This document shows positions 1-8,570 of a stretch of 64,000 nt of DNA, in pieces (the stretch's first letter is position 1; every line of letters starts with the position of its first letter). This stretch comes from an uncultured beta proteobacterium. GTDB taxonomy: Bacteria > Pseudomonadota > Gammaproteobacteria > Burkholderiales > Burkholderiaceae_C. A program made the position numbers and the translations under genes. Location of the stretch: NCBI GenBank assembly GCA_903844215.1, contig CAIMSP010000012.1, forward strand, positions 1-64,000, read 5' to 3'. The notes under the pieces were generated by a model. That model had not been told where the DNA came from. It saw only the letters and a program-made list of their open reading frames with translations, and did not search any database.

Positions 1-95
1 CAGACGCATTCGCTCAGTGGTTGGTGCAGCAAGGCAGGCCTTTGAACAAAGACTATTTTGTCAAACCAGTGGAAGGCCAGCTATGTCTACCTTGA
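1..95 (+). CDS. C-terminus of an unidentified upstream gene (partial)
   Basis: Reading from base 3, an open frame runs off the left edge and stops with TGA at 93-95. It gives about 30 residues ending VKPVEGQLCLP, with a mixed composition (D, K, V, Q, W, Y) that looks more like real protein than the alternative frames. It would overlap the start of the FecR gene by 13 bases, the close coupling seen between the next two genes. I cannot name the family. In related genomes a CHASE2-type or filamentous-haemagglutinin gene may sit near FecR/TpsB pairs, but nothing visible here proves that. Confidence 0.4.
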   Translation, partial: DAFAQWLVQQGRPLNKDYFVKPVEGQLCLP

Positions 96-1450
96 GCGGT
101 CCGCGTAAACCCCCGCTGCGTGGCGGCGCATGGCGGCTGATGATGCTGGCGGCGTGGGCTCTCGCCTCGGCGCTAGCGAGCGCGCAGTCTGCCGGCGAGG
201 TGGAGTTTGCGCGTGGCGTGGGCTTTGCCCAAACGGGCGAGCAAACGCCCAGAACTCTGGGCAAGGGGCTGGTGTTGAGCGTGGGTGACCGACTCACCAC
301 CGCCGAGGGGGCCGTGGTCATCATCAAATTGATCGACGGCACGCGCATGACGCTGCGTCCGAACACGGAGCTGGTGTTGCAGCAGTACCAATTCAAGGAA
401 TCGGCACCGGACAACAGCATGGTGTTGCAGATGTTGCGCGGCGGTTTGCGCGCCATCACCGGCCTCATCTCCAAGGGCTCGCCGGATGCGGCCAAGATCC
501 AAACCACCACCGCCACCATCGGCATTCGCGGCACGGATTTTGACGCTCGCCTGTGCGCCAAGGATTGCAGCCAGGAGGTGGCCGCCAGCGACCAAGAGCA
601 GCGCCCCAATCGGGTCCTGGCCAGCGCCAAGCTGGTGGCGATGCAGGGAGGTTTTAGCGCCGTCAACAGCGGCGGTGAAAAACGCGGTCTGGTCGCGGGC
701 GCCAGCGTCTATCCCGGTGACACGGTGCAAAGCGATGCCAACGCCCATGCCGTCCTGGTGTTTCGCGACGAGAGCCGGATCAGCATCGGGCCGGACAGTC
801 GGCTGCGTCTGGACGATTTTGTGTTTGACCGCAAGAACGCGGCCGAAGGTCGGCTGCAGGTCACGCTGCTGCGCGGCACGCTGCGCGCGCTCACCGGACT
901 GATCGCTCAAGCGGATCCGAACCACGCGGTATTTTTCAGCGCGCAACCGGGCCTCAGCATCCAGGGGCAGGGCCTGGACCTGAGTTGCCTCGATGGCGCG
1001 CGCTGCAGTCTGTTCAATTGGTTGGGGATGCTGCGCGTCACCTCGCAAGCTCAGAGCGAAACCCAGGTCGTGGACGTCGGCCAGGGTCTGATCGTTGGTG
1101 CCGAGGGCGCGCGCGAGATCCGGACTTTGGCGCTGCAAGACCTGCTTCGGCCCGACAGTGTGAACGTGGATTGGCGTGCGCTGTTTGCCGAGACCGAACT
1201 GGATTCCGCTGCGCAAGGCCTGTTCGTCTATGTGCGCGACGGTCATATCGAAGTCAGCACCGAGCGCGAAACCCTTCATCTGGGGCGCGGCGAAGCCGGC
1301 TTCGCCGGGATCAATGGAGGCACAGCGCGTCCACTGCTGCTGCCCTTGTTTCTGGAACTTGATCAGATGCCCATGCCCAACAGCACCAGGCCTGCGGCCG
1401 CGTTCTTGCTGAACGGCTTGGGCAGCAAGGGTGCGGCGCAATGCAACTGA
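83..1450 (+). CDS. Secreted protein with two FecR domains
   Basis: A 455-residue protein. I chose ATG 83 because a purine-rich GGAAGG precedes it and it begins a clean signal peptide: a basic N-terminus, then a hydrophobic stretch to ALASAQ near residue 35. An in-frame GTG further upstream would bury that signal. Two FecR-type beta domains follow, roughly residues 45-155 and 190-310. Each has the paired pattern of a GD-R-TT/DTVQS segment followed by LRGG/LRGT-LRA(I/L)TGLI. FecR domains in exported proteins are thought to act as periplasmic or surface interaction modules; this one lacks the inner-membrane anti-sigma arrangement of classical FecR. Its stop overlaps the next start by 10 bases, so the two are translationally coupled and probably work in one secretion system. 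Cysteines cluster in the loops after each domain. Confidence 0.8.
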   Translation: MSTLSGPRKPPLRGGAWRLMMLAAWALASALASAQSAGEVEFARGVGFAQTGEQTPRTLGKGLVLSVGDRLTTAEGAVVIIKLIDGTRMTLRPNTELVLQQYQFKESAPDNSMVLQMLRGGLRAITGLISKGSPDAAKIQTTTATIGIRGTDFDARLCAKDCSQEVAASDQEQRPNRVLASAKLVAMQGGFSAVNSGGEKRGLVAGASVYPGDTVQSDANAHAVLVFRDESRISIGPDSRLRLDDFVFDRKNAAEGRLQVTLLRGTLRALTGLIAQADPNHAVFFSAQPGLSIQGQGLDLSCLDGARCSLFNWLGMLRVTSQAQSETQVVDVGQGLIVGAEGAREIRTLALQDLLRPDSVNVDWRALFAETELDSAAQGLFVYVRDGHIEVSTERETLHLGRGEAGFAGINGGTARPLLLPLFLELDQMPMPNSTRPAAAFLLNGLGSKGAAQCN

Positions 1451-3561
1451 GGGACGAGCACGGACCGGTGAACCGACCCGCAGCCAGGCTGGCGCGTGAC
1501 GGCGTGTTGGCCCTGCTCGCCTTGGCTCTGGCGGCGCCGGTGGCGGCACAAGTCGCATCGGTGCCGACGAGTTCCTTGACGCTGAACCTGCCTCCGGTAT
1601 TTGCCGTCAGCGGCTTTGATGTCACCGGCGACAATCCGCTGAGCGGCGCCAAAACCAGCGCGATCCTGGCGCCCTTCCTGCGCGCCCAGGCCACGGCCGA
1701 CACCCTGAAAAAGGTGGCGGCGGCACTGCAAGGCGCATTGCGTGAACAGGGTGAGGGCTTGCACTACGTGGCGCTGGCGGCGCAGGTATTGGGCGTTTCG
1801 GGGCGGCTCGATGTGATGAAATTCGTCATCGCCAAGCCCAGCGTCGCAGGCCAGAAAGGCCAATCCGAATCGGCACTGCGCGCCAGCTTGCCCGAGTTGC
1901 AAGCGGCTGCGGCGCCCAATGTCCCGGCGCTGGCGGTGCCAACGGTCGGCGCCAGCGAGAAACCGAGCACTCCGGTTGCGCTTGTATCTCAGGCGTCGCA
2001 ACCAGCCCCTGCCATCGATGCCGCTGTGCATGCGGTTGCGAGTCGTCCCCAAGGGGTGCCGCACGTCGAGCCCGTATTCGCCATCAATGGCTTTGACGTC
2101 ACCGGGGACAATCCGCTGAGCAGCGCCCAGACCAGCAAGGTTCTGGCGCCCTTCCTGCGCGCGCAGGCCACGCTCAGCACGCTGCAAAAGGCGACGGCCG
2201 CGCTCGAAGCCGCGTTGCTGGAGCAGGGCTATGGCTTGCATCGCGTGGCGCTACCGGCACAGGAACTGGGCGTTGCGGTGCGGCTCGATGTGGTGAAATT
2301 TGCCATCGACAAGCTCCGCGTGCAGGGACCCAAGGAGCACACCGAGGCGAACATTCGCGCCAGCCTGCCCGAGTTGCGCAGCGGCGAGACCCCCAACTTT
2401 CAACGCCTGGCCGTGCAAACGGCCATCGCCAATGAGAACCCGAGCAAGCAGCTTCGGGTCGTGCTGCAGGCCTCGGAGCAAGCCGATCAGATCGATGCGG
2501 AAATTCAGGTGGTTGACAGTCGGCCCTGGGATGTCACGATGGGCCTGTCCAATGCCGGCTCCAAGGCCACCGGCAAGGAGCGCTTGCTGGTTTCGGCGGG
2601 CTACCACAACCTGTTCGATCTGGATCAGCAACTCGTGGGCGCCTACACCACCTCGCCGACGCAAGCCGGGGCGGTCAGGCAGCTGGGTTTGAATTACCGA
2701 ATTCCCTTGTACGCCAGCGCTGGCGTGCTCAGCCTGAGCCTCACGCACTCGGACGTGGTGGGCAATTTTGGCGCCTTCAGCAGCAGCGGCGCCGGGCAGA
2801 GCCTGGGTTTGAGCTACCGCCAGTATCTGGCGCCCCAGGCCGGGCAACGGTCCTACCTGGCGCTGGCAGTGGATGACTTGCGTTTTGACGTGGCCAAGAT
2901 CGACGGTGTGCCGCTGGCGGGTCAGTCCCAACGCCGCAGCCGACCCCTGTCTGTGAGCTACAGCGCTGCCGTCGAGTCCGATGCCGCAGTGTGGGGCTAC
3001 GAGGCCCAGGCGCTGGTCAATCTGGGCACAGGCCGTGGCAATTCGCTGGCCGACTATCAGAGCGAGGATGTGCGGATTTCCACCCATCGCTGGGCCGCGC
3101 TGCGCGGGTCTGCCCACTTCAGCGCGCCGCTGGCCCCAGGCTGGCTCGGCGCCGCACGCACCCAGTTTCAATACAGCCCGTACGCGCTGATTTCGGGCGA
3201 TCAACTGGGTCTGGGCGGCGCCTCCTCGGTGCGCGGTACCGAGGAGAGACCCCTTTCCGGGGACAAGGGCTTGTCGCTTGCGCTAGAGTTGTCCACGCCG
3301 GAGTTGGCTGCGGGTCTGCGCTTGCTGGCTTTCGTCGATGCCGGTTGGTTGGCCAACGTCCAGGTCAATGGCACGACCAAGCCCGCCACGGACCACTTGG
3401 CCAGCGCCGGTTTCGGTTTGCGTTACGCTGTGGGCAACGTGGCGGCGGCGGCCGACTGGGCGCGCGTCGGACTGGGCAGCGTGGTACCGCTTTCGGTGAA
3501 CGCCGCGTCGCCCCAGGCGGGGGACCAGAAGTTGCATGTCAATATCACCGGACGCTTTTGA
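1441..3561 (+). CDS. TpsB/ShlB-type outer-membrane transporter with duplicated POTRA region
   Basis: A 706-residue two-partner-secretion transporter of the FhaC/ShlB/HecB type. A signal peptide ends near residue 37 (AAPVAAQ). POTRA-like material beginning PVFA(V/I)(S/N)GFDVTGDNPLS occurs twice, at residues about 51 and 210. A 16-strand-type beta barrel follows from about residue 365. The lid-loop signature is recognisable near residue 597 as SSVRGTEERPLSGDKG, and the chain ends in ITGRF with the terminal Phe typical of Bam-assembled barrels. The family passes an unfolded TpsA exoprotein through the outer membrane. No TpsA gene lies downstream in the window; the coupled FecR protein is the only visible partner. 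At 706 residues it is about 150 longer than a standard TpsB, and the duplication explains the difference. Confidence 0.85.
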   Translation: MQLRDEHGPVNRPAARLARDGVLALLALALAAPVAAQVASVPTSSLTLNLPPVFAVSGFDVTGDNPLSGAKTSAILAPFLRAQATADTLKKVAAALQGALREQGEGLHYVALAAQVLGVSGRLDVMKFVIAKPSVAGQKGQSESALRASLPELQAAAAPNVPALAVPTVGASEKPSTPVALVSQASQPAPAIDAAVHAVASRPQGVPHVEPVFAINGFDVTGDNPLSSAQTSKVLAPFLRAQATLSTLQKATAALEAALLEQGYGLHRVALPAQELGVAVRLDVVKFAIDKLRVQGPKEHTEANIRASLPELRSGETPNFQRLAVQTAIANENPSKQLRVVLQASEQADQIDAEIQVVDSRPWDVTMGLSNAGSKATGKERLLVSAGYHNLFDLDQQLVGAYTTSPTQAGAVRQLGLNYRIPLYASAGVLSLSLTHSDVVGNFGAFSSSGAGQSLGLSYRQYLAPQAGQRSYLALAVDDLRFDVAKIDGVPLAGQSQRRSRPLSVSYSAAVESDAAVWGYEAQALVNLGTGRGNSLADYQSEDVRISTHRWAALRGSAHFSAPLAPGWLGAARTQFQYSPYALISGDQLGLGGASSVRGTEERPLSGDKGLSLALELSTPELAAGLRLLAFVDAGWLANVQVNGTTKPATDHLASAGFGLRYAVGNVAAAADWARVGLGSVVPLSVNAASPQAGDQKLHVNITGRF
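1591..2544 (+). repeat. Tandem intragenic duplication of the POTRA region, 2 x 477 bp
   Basis: Residues 51-209 (bases 1591-2067) align without any indel to residues 210-368 (2068-2544) of the TpsB protein, an exact period of 159 codons. Shared anchors are GFDVTGDNPLS, ILAPFLRAQAT / VLAPFLRAQAT, ASLPEL and (A/D)SRP. The copies have diverged clearly at amino-acid level, so this is an established duplication and not an assembly echo. The second copy leads directly into the barrel, and the first retains the whole unit including its linker. Confidence 0.85.
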
Positions 3562-3607
3562 TGCGGGGCGCGCAGCGGTGTTCGAAGAATCACAGGGAGA
3601 GTTGAAG

Positions 3608-4021
3608 ATGGCAGGATTGCAAAGCGGCGCGCCGACGCCGCAGGCGCTGACGGTGCACAACCAGTCGCGGGTGTTGGAAATCGTTTTTTCCGACGGTGCG
3701 GCGTTTCGTCTGCCGTTTGAATTGCTGCGCATTTATTCGCCTTCGGCCGAGGTCCAGGGCCACGGCCCCGGGCAGGAAGTACTGCAGACCGGCAAGCGGG
3801 ACGTGGCGCTGGTGGAGCTCGACCCCGTGGGCAACTACGCAGTGCAACCCCGGTTCTCCGACGGCCACGATACCGGCATTTATTCCTGGGACTACCTGTA
3901 TTTCCTGGGCGCCAAACAGGACTCGCTGTGGGACGAATACCACCAGCGCCTCAAGGCCGCGGGCGTTGATCGCGATGCGCCCATGGCGGGCAAAGCCCCA
4001 TCCTCCTGCGCCAGCCACTGA
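3608..4021 (+). CDS. DUF971 family protein (gamma-butyrobetaine hydroxylase N-terminal-like)
   Basis: A 137-residue small soluble protein. ATG 3608 is preferred: GGGAGAGTTGAAG precedes it, and an earlier in-frame ATG at 3536 would overlap the transporter. It shows the family features: an FSDG-x-F-x-LP-E-LLR-IYSPSAEVQGHG segment, then VGNYAV-P-FSDGHDTGIY-W-YL. DUF971 resembles the Zn-binding N-terminal domain of gamma-butyrobetaine dioxygenase. In many Burkholderiales it precedes ubiE; here the following gene is convergent apaH, so that link is lost. Its biochemical role is not established. Its stop lies 3 bases from the stop of apaH. Confidence 0.85.
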   Translation: MAGLQSGAPTPQALTVHNQSRVLEIVFSDGAAFRLPFELLRIYSPSAEVQGHGPGQEVLQTGKRDVALVELDPVGNYAVQPRFSDGHDTGIYSWDYLYFLGAKQDSLWDEYHQRLKAAGVDRDAPMAGKAPSSCASH

Positions 4022-4024
4022 GGC

Positions 4025-4858
4025 TCAGGCGCCGGGCGTCTGGGCCTGCGGGCAAGCCACCTGAAACAAGGTCCCGCAGTCGCCTTGCGCGCTGATCTGT
4101 ACCGCGCTCAGACAGCCGCCCCAGACGCAGCCCGTGTCCAGGCCCAGCAGCTTGTCGCGCTGGATCAGACCCAGTGTGGACCAGTGGCCAAAGGCGACCA
4201 TCACCCCGGCGGTTTGGCGCTCGGGGACTTCGAACCAGGGCAGATGGCCCGCCGGTGCGCTGGCCGCAGCGTCCTTGGCCGAGAACTCCATCACCCCTTG
4301 CGGACTGCAAAAACGCATGCGCGTGAGTGCATTCACGATGACGCGGGTGCGCGCCTCGCCTTGCAGCGTGTCGCTCCACTGCGTGGGCTCGCTGCCGTAC
4401 ATCGTGCGCAGGAAATGCGCACAGTCCGGCCCCTGCAGCGCGGCCTCGACCTCGCCTGCCAGCGCCAAGGTCTTTTCCGTGCTCCAGGCCGGCAGCACGC
4501 CGGCGTGGACCATCAGGCAATTCTGCTCAAACAGCGCCAGCCGCTGCTGGCGCAGCCAGGCGATCAGCGGTTTTCGATCGGGCGCATCGAGTACATCGTC
4601 CAGCGTGTCATCGGCGCGCGCCGGGCGCACGCCCTGGGCCACAGCGAGCAGATGCAGATCGTGGTTGCCCAGGATGCAACGCGCGGCGTCGTCCAGCTTC
4701 ATCAGACGGCGCAGCACGGCGGCTGAGGCCGGCCCCCGGTTCACCAGGTCGCCCAGCACATAAAGCCGGTCGCGGCTGGGGGAAAAGTCGATTCTTCCCA
4801 GCAGTTGTTCCAGGGCGGCGTCGCAGCCCTGGATATCGCCCATCAAATAGTTCGCCAT
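4025..4858 (-). CDS. apaH: Bis(5'-nucleosyl)-tetraphosphatase, symmetrical
   Basis: A 277-residue calcineurin-type phosphoesterase that splits diadenosine tetraphosphate symmetrically into two ADP. The metal-binding motifs are in order: GDIQGC at residues 7-12, GDLVNRGP near 36-43, GNHD near 64-67, and a later VHAG. Length matches E. coli ApaH (about 280). It ends with a short Pro/Gln-rich tail (CPQAQTPGA). It is a single gene, convergent with the DUF971 gene and divergent from the endonuclease/phosphatase gene at 4910, so the 50-base gap at 4859-4909 must carry promoters for both strands. Confidence 0.95.
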   Translation of the reverse strand: MANYLMGDIQGCDAALEQLLGRIDFSPSRDRLYVLGDLVNRGPASAAVLRRLMKLDDAARCILGNHDLHLLAVAQGVRPARADDTLDDVLDAPDRKPLIAWLRQQRLALFEQNCLMVHAGVLPAWSTEKTLALAGEVEAALQGPDCAHFLRTMYGSEPTQWSDTLQGEARTRVIVNALTRMRFCSPQGVMEFSAKDAAASAPAGHLPWFEVPERQTAGVMVAFGHWSTLGLIQRDKLLGLDTGCVWGGCLSAVQISAQGDCGTLFQVACPQAQTPGA

Positions 4859-4909
4859 GGGGTGATTTTGTCAGGTCGTGAGGCGCTCTTTGCTGCCACA
4901 ATTTGACTC

Positions 4910-5665
4910 GTGCCTAACGCCGCCCCGTTTCCCTCGACTTTGCGCGTCGCCACCTGGAATATCCACAAGGGCGTGAGCGGCATTGGTCCGACGCGGCGCC
5001 TGCAGATCCACGACATCGGACACGCGGTGGAGCAGTTCGACGCGGACTTGGTGTGCCTGCAGGAAGTGCGCAGCGAGCACCGGCGCGAGCAAAGGCATTT
5101 CGCCCGCTGGCCGGATCAGCCGCAGGCGGATTTTCTGGCGCCAGAAGGCTACGAGGCCGCGTACCGCAGCAACGCCGTGACGCGCCACGGCGAGCACGGC
5201 AACGCCTTGCTGTCGCGTTGGCCGGTGCTGCAAACCCAGCACCGCGACGTGTCCGATCACCGCTTTGAGCAGCGCGGGCTGCTGCACACCCAGGTGCAGA
5301 TTCATGACACGCGCGTGCACGTGGTGGTGGTGCATTTGGGCCTGATCCACGCCGGGCGCCTGCGCCAGATCGAAAGCATCGGGCGCTACCTGCAGCGCGA
5401 AATTCCGCCGCACCAGATGCTGCTCGTCGCCGGGGACTTCAACGACTGGGGCGAGCGGCTGCACCGCCCCATGGCCGAGTTGGGCCTGCAGACCTTTGAT
5501 TCCGTGCGCCTGCCGACCTTTCCCTCGCGCCTGCCGCTGCTGCACCTAGACCGCATCTACGTGCGCGGCCTCAAGCCCCTGTCGGCGCAGGTACCCCATG
5601 GACCTGCCTGGTGGCGCATGTCGGATCACTTGCCGCTGATCGCGGAGTTTGGCTTCGAGCCGTGA
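4910..5665 (+). CDS. Endonuclease/exonuclease/phosphatase (EEP) family hydrolase
   Basis: A 251-residue EEP-fold metal-dependent hydrolase. The motifs are complete: ATWNIHKG (residues 14-21), LQEVRSEH with the Mg-binding Glu, HLGLIHAGR, GDFNDW, and the C-terminal SDHLPLIAEF with the catalytic Asp-His. The start is GTG; no in-frame ATG lies between it and the first motif. It overlaps the following cardiolipin synthase by 4 bases (GTGA), a pairing common in Betaproteobacteria that suggests a lipid-linked phosphodiesterase or phosphatase role, though the substrate cannot be read from sequence. Confidence 0.85.
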   Translation: MPNAAPFPSTLRVATWNIHKGVSGIGPTRRLQIHDIGHAVEQFDADLVCLQEVRSEHRREQRHFARWPDQPQADFLAPEGYEAAYRSNAVTRHGEHGNALLSRWPVLQTQHRDVSDHRFEQRGLLHTQVQIHDTRVHVVVVHLGLIHAGRLRQIESIGRYLQREIPPHQMLLVAGDFNDWGERLHRPMAELGLQTFDSVRLPTFPSRLPLLHLDRIYVRGLKPLSAQVPHGPAWWRMSDHLPLIAEFGFEP

Positions 5666-6897
5666 GGCGCACTGCGGCCGCGCTGGCGTCCGGTCATCAG
5701 CTGCAGCTGCTGCAAGGCGGGGTCGAATTCTTCTCGGCCATGATCGAGGAGATCGGCCAGGCCCAGCAAGAGGTGCTGCTGGAGACCTACATTTTCGACT
5801 TCGTGGGCGCGGGTGCGGACGTCGCCGTCGCCCTGCTGCACGCGGCGCGCCGCGGCGTGACGGTGCGCCTCATGGTGGACGGCGTCGGCACACCGCGGGT
5901 GCCTGAAGATTGGTGCCAGCGCTTTACCGCAGCGGGGGTACGCTGGCATATTTTTTCGCCGCTGGGGCGCCTGGGTCTGCTGCTGCCCAGCCGCTGGCGC
6001 CGCCTGCATCGCAAGCTGTGCGTGGTCGATGGGCGGACCGCTTTTTGCGGCGGCATCAATGTGCTGGACGACTTTCACGACCCGCAGCACGGTCGCATGC
6101 AGGCGCCGCGCTTTGATTTTGCCGTGCGCGTGCGCGGCCCGCTGGTGCGCAATGCGCACGAGGTCATGAGTCAGCTGTGGTGGCGCGCACAGGCGCTGCG
6201 CCAGATGCGCGAGCGCGACCTGGCGGCGGCTTGGGAATCGGCCCGACTGGCGGGCAAGACCCAGCCCAATGCCAGCCCTTTGGTCACGGAGCGACGCCGC
6301 AACCGCAGTGTCTCCAAGGCCGCGCTGGTGCTGCGCGACAACATTCAACACCGGCGCACGATCGAGCGCGCCTACCTCAAGGCCATCGGTGCCGCGCGTC
6401 ATGACATCACCATCGCCAACGCCTACTTCCTTCCCGGGCGGAGGTTGCGCCGCGCGCTGATTCACGCGGCGCGCCGGGGCGTGCAGGTGCAAGTGCTGCT
6501 GCAGGGGCGCTACGAGAACTTCATGTCGTATCACGCGGCGCGTCCGGTCTACGGTTCGCTGCTGGCTGCGGGCATTGAATTGCACGAGTACGCGCCCAGC
6601 TTTTTGCACGCCAAGGTGGCCGTGATCGACGCCCATAGCCGCAAGCCCTGGGTCACGGTGGGTTCCTCGAATCTGGATCCCTTGAGCTTGCTGCTGGCGC
6701 GCGAGGCGAATGTGGTGGCGGCAGACGCCCCCTTCGCCCGCGACCTGAAGGCGCGGCTGGAGCTGGCCATGCGCACCCAGGGCCAGCGCCTGGACCTGCT
6801 GCATTTCGGCCAACGCACGCTCTGGTCGCGCGGACTCGATTGGCTGGCTTACGGCTTGATGCGTTTCGCGCTGGCGCTCACCGGGAAACGCTACTGA
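5662..6897 (+). CDS. clsB: Cardiolipin synthase B-type phospholipase D family protein
   Basis: A 411-residue PLD-superfamily enzyme with two HKD motifs: HRKLCVVDGRTAFCGG near residue 115 and HAKVAVID with VGSSNLD near residue 315. It lacks the N-terminal membrane hairpins of ClsA, which fits the ClsB type that condenses phospholipids into cardiolipin at the inner membrane. The start is taken as GTG 5662, overlapping the stop of the EEP gene by four bases; an in-frame ATG at 5611 would add 17 residues without family similarity. Two genes are co-transcribed with clear coupling. Confidence 0.85.
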   Translation: MRRTAAALASGHQLQLLQGGVEFFSAMIEEIGQAQQEVLLETYIFDFVGAGADVAVALLHAARRGVTVRLMVDGVGTPRVPEDWCQRFTAAGVRWHIFSPLGRLGLLLPSRWRRLHRKLCVVDGRTAFCGGINVLDDFHDPQHGRMQAPRFDFAVRVRGPLVRNAHEVMSQLWWRAQALRQMRERDLAAAWESARLAGKTQPNASPLVTERRRNRSVSKAALVLRDNIQHRRTIERAYLKAIGAARHDITIANAYFLPGRRLRRALIHAARRGVQVQVLLQGRYENFMSYHAARPVYGSLLAAGIELHEYAPSFLHAKVAVIDAHSRKPWVTVGSSNLDPLSLLLAREANVVAADAPFARDLKARLELAMRTQGQRLDLLHFGQRTLWSRGLDWLAYGLMRFALALTGKRY

Positions 6898-6918
6898 AGC
6901 CTCTGCTACGATTCCCTC

Positions 6919-7659
6919 ATGTTCAAGAATTTGCAAGATTCCCCTTCCATTCGTGGTTCCAGCGGCGCCGCTGACGACGCGGGTGTTCCGATGTCGGTCA
7001 GAATTCGCGAGCGGGTGCAGGCCGCAGGCCAGCGCTTCAATGCGAATGACAATATTGCGGCGTTCATCGAGCCGTGTGAGTTGGAGCAGTTGCTCGACGA
7101 GGTCGAAGACAAGATGAAGGCGGTGTTGAGCAGCATGGTCATCGACACCGAGCGCGATCACAACACCGGCGCGACCGCCCGGCGCGTCGCCAAGATGTAC
7201 CTGAACGAAGTGTTCAAGGGGCGCTATGTGGAGGCGCCCGAGATCACGGAATTCCCCAACGCCGAACGCCTCAACGAGTTGATGATCGTCGGCCCGATCA
7301 CGGTGCGCAGCGCCTGCTCGCACCACTTCTGTCCGGTCATCGGCAAGATCTGGATCGGCGTCCTGCCCAACGAGCACACGAATGTGATTGGCTTGTCCAA
7401 ATACGCGCGCCTGGCCGAGTGGGTCATGGGCCGGCCGCAGATACAGGAAGAGGCGGTGGTGCAGTTGGCCGACCTGATTCAGGAAAAGACCCAGCCCGAT
7501 GGACTGGCGCTGGTGATGGAGGCGACCCACTTTTGCATGGGCTGGCGCGGCGTGAAAGATCTGGACAGCAAGATGATCAATTCCGTGATGCGCGGCAGCT
7601 TCCTCAAGGACGGCAATTTGCGCCGCGAATTTCTGGCACTGATTCCTGGAAAGAACTGA
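6919..7659 (+). CDS. folE: GTP cyclohydrolase I (FolE type IA)
   Basis: A 246-residue enzyme converting GTP to 7,8-dihydroneopterin triphosphate, the first step of folate (tetrahydropterin) synthesis. Zn-binding residues are present: Cys and His in RSACSHHFCPVIGK and Cys in EATHFCMGWRGV. Core segments DTERDHNTGATARRVAKMY and HTNVIGLSKYARL match the family. An N-terminal extension of about 40 low-conservation residues precedes the core. It lies 21 bases after clsB and 13 bases before an HDOD gene. Confidence 0.95.
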   Translation: MFKNLQDSPSIRGSSGAADDAGVPMSVRIRERVQAAGQRFNANDNIAAFIEPCELEQLLDEVEDKMKAVLSSMVIDTERDHNTGATARRVAKMYLNEVFKGRYVEAPEITEFPNAERLNELMIVGPITVRSACSHHFCPVIGKIWIGVLPNEHTNVIGLSKYARLAEWVMGRPQIQEEAVVQLADLIQEKTQPDGLALVMEATHFCMGWRGVKDLDSKMINSVMRGSFLKDGNLRREFLALIPGKN

Positions 7660-7672
7660 TTCGTCTGACGCC

Positions 7673-8500
7673 ATGGACCTTGAAGCCCTGTTCCGGCAAC
7701 CCCAGGCCTTGCCGACCATTTCCAAGGTGGTTCAGGAGCTGATCCAGAGCTTCAACGACGAGGAGGTGGCCGTGGGCCAGATCACGCGCCGGATTTCTGC
7801 GGACCAGGTGTTGAGCGCGCGTTTGTTGCGACTGGCGAACTCGGCGTATTACCATGTGTCGCGCACGGTCGCGACGGTGGACGACGCCGTCGTCATGCTG
7901 GGCTTCATCAACGTGCGCACCCTGGTCATTGGAGCGGGTTTGACGGGCGGCTTCAAGGCCCTGCCCGGAATGGATTTGAAGCAGTTCTGGCGCCACAGCC
8001 TGCACACGGCGGTCGCGGCAAAGCACCTGTCCCGAGGCCTGGACTTGAATGCGGAGTTGGGCTTTACCGTGGGCTTGATGCATGCCATCGGTCAATTGGT
8101 GATGCACGCCGGCATGCCGCAAGACATGCTGAAGTTGGACAAGACCGTCAATGCCATGGACCCGCGCCGCGTCGCTTTGGAGCGCCAGAGCTTTGGCTAC
8201 AGCTACGTTGAAGTCGGGGCAGAACTGTCGCGGCGCTGGAAGTTTCCGGAAGAGTTCTCGACCGCGATTGCGGCCAGCGCAGAACCCCTGGCCTGGCAGC
8301 CGTTCACGCCGCTGGGCGCTGTGGTGCACATCGCGGCCTGGCGCTCCAGGGCCGAAGAAAACCATCTCAACGCCGAAGAAATCGAGGTTGGCTGGCCGGC
8401 CGCCGTGGGGGCCCAACTCGGCCTGGGGGCGAATGCGCTGCTGCAGGACCTGCCGCCATGGGCTGAGCTCTGCGCCGGCATGGAAGAACTGATCTCCTGA
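7673..8500 (+). CDS. HDOD domain protein
   Basis: A 275-residue single-domain HDOD protein. HDOD is an HD-fold relative that has lost the metal-binding HD pair and serves as a signalling scaffold. The segments RRISADQVLSARLLRLANSA, VDDAVVMLGFINVRTL, FWRHSLHTAVAAKHL and GFTVGLMHAIGQLVMH fit the family. There is no output or receiver domain. It is 13 bases after folE and probably co-transcribed. Its short downstream region (8501-8570) separates it from the convergent FlhG-like gene and holds a paired CGCTGTGC/GCACAGCG that may help termination. Confidence 0.8.
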   Translation: MDLEALFRQPQALPTISKVVQELIQSFNDEEVAVGQITRRISADQVLSARLLRLANSAYYHVSRTVATVDDAVVMLGFINVRTLVIGAGLTGGFKALPGMDLKQFWRHSLHTAVAAKHLSRGLDLNAELGFTVGLMHAIGQLVMHAGMPQDMLKLDKTVNAMDPRRVALERQSFGYSYVEVGAELSRRWKFPEEFSTAIAASAEPLAWQPFTPLGAVVHIAAWRSRAEENHLNAEEIEVGWPAAVGAQLGLGANALLQDLPPWAELCAGMEELIS

Positions 8501-8570
8501 CAGTTGCCCGGACAGACCACGCTGTGCGCACCCGCCCAAGAGGGCGTGACCGCCCCGGTCAGCACAGCGT

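Noticed and set aside
5626-7725. A 699-codon minus-strand open frame opposite clsB and folE
   Set aside because: It is the antisense shadow of two well-supported genes in high-GC DNA. Its composition is His/Gln/Arg-rich with no motifs.
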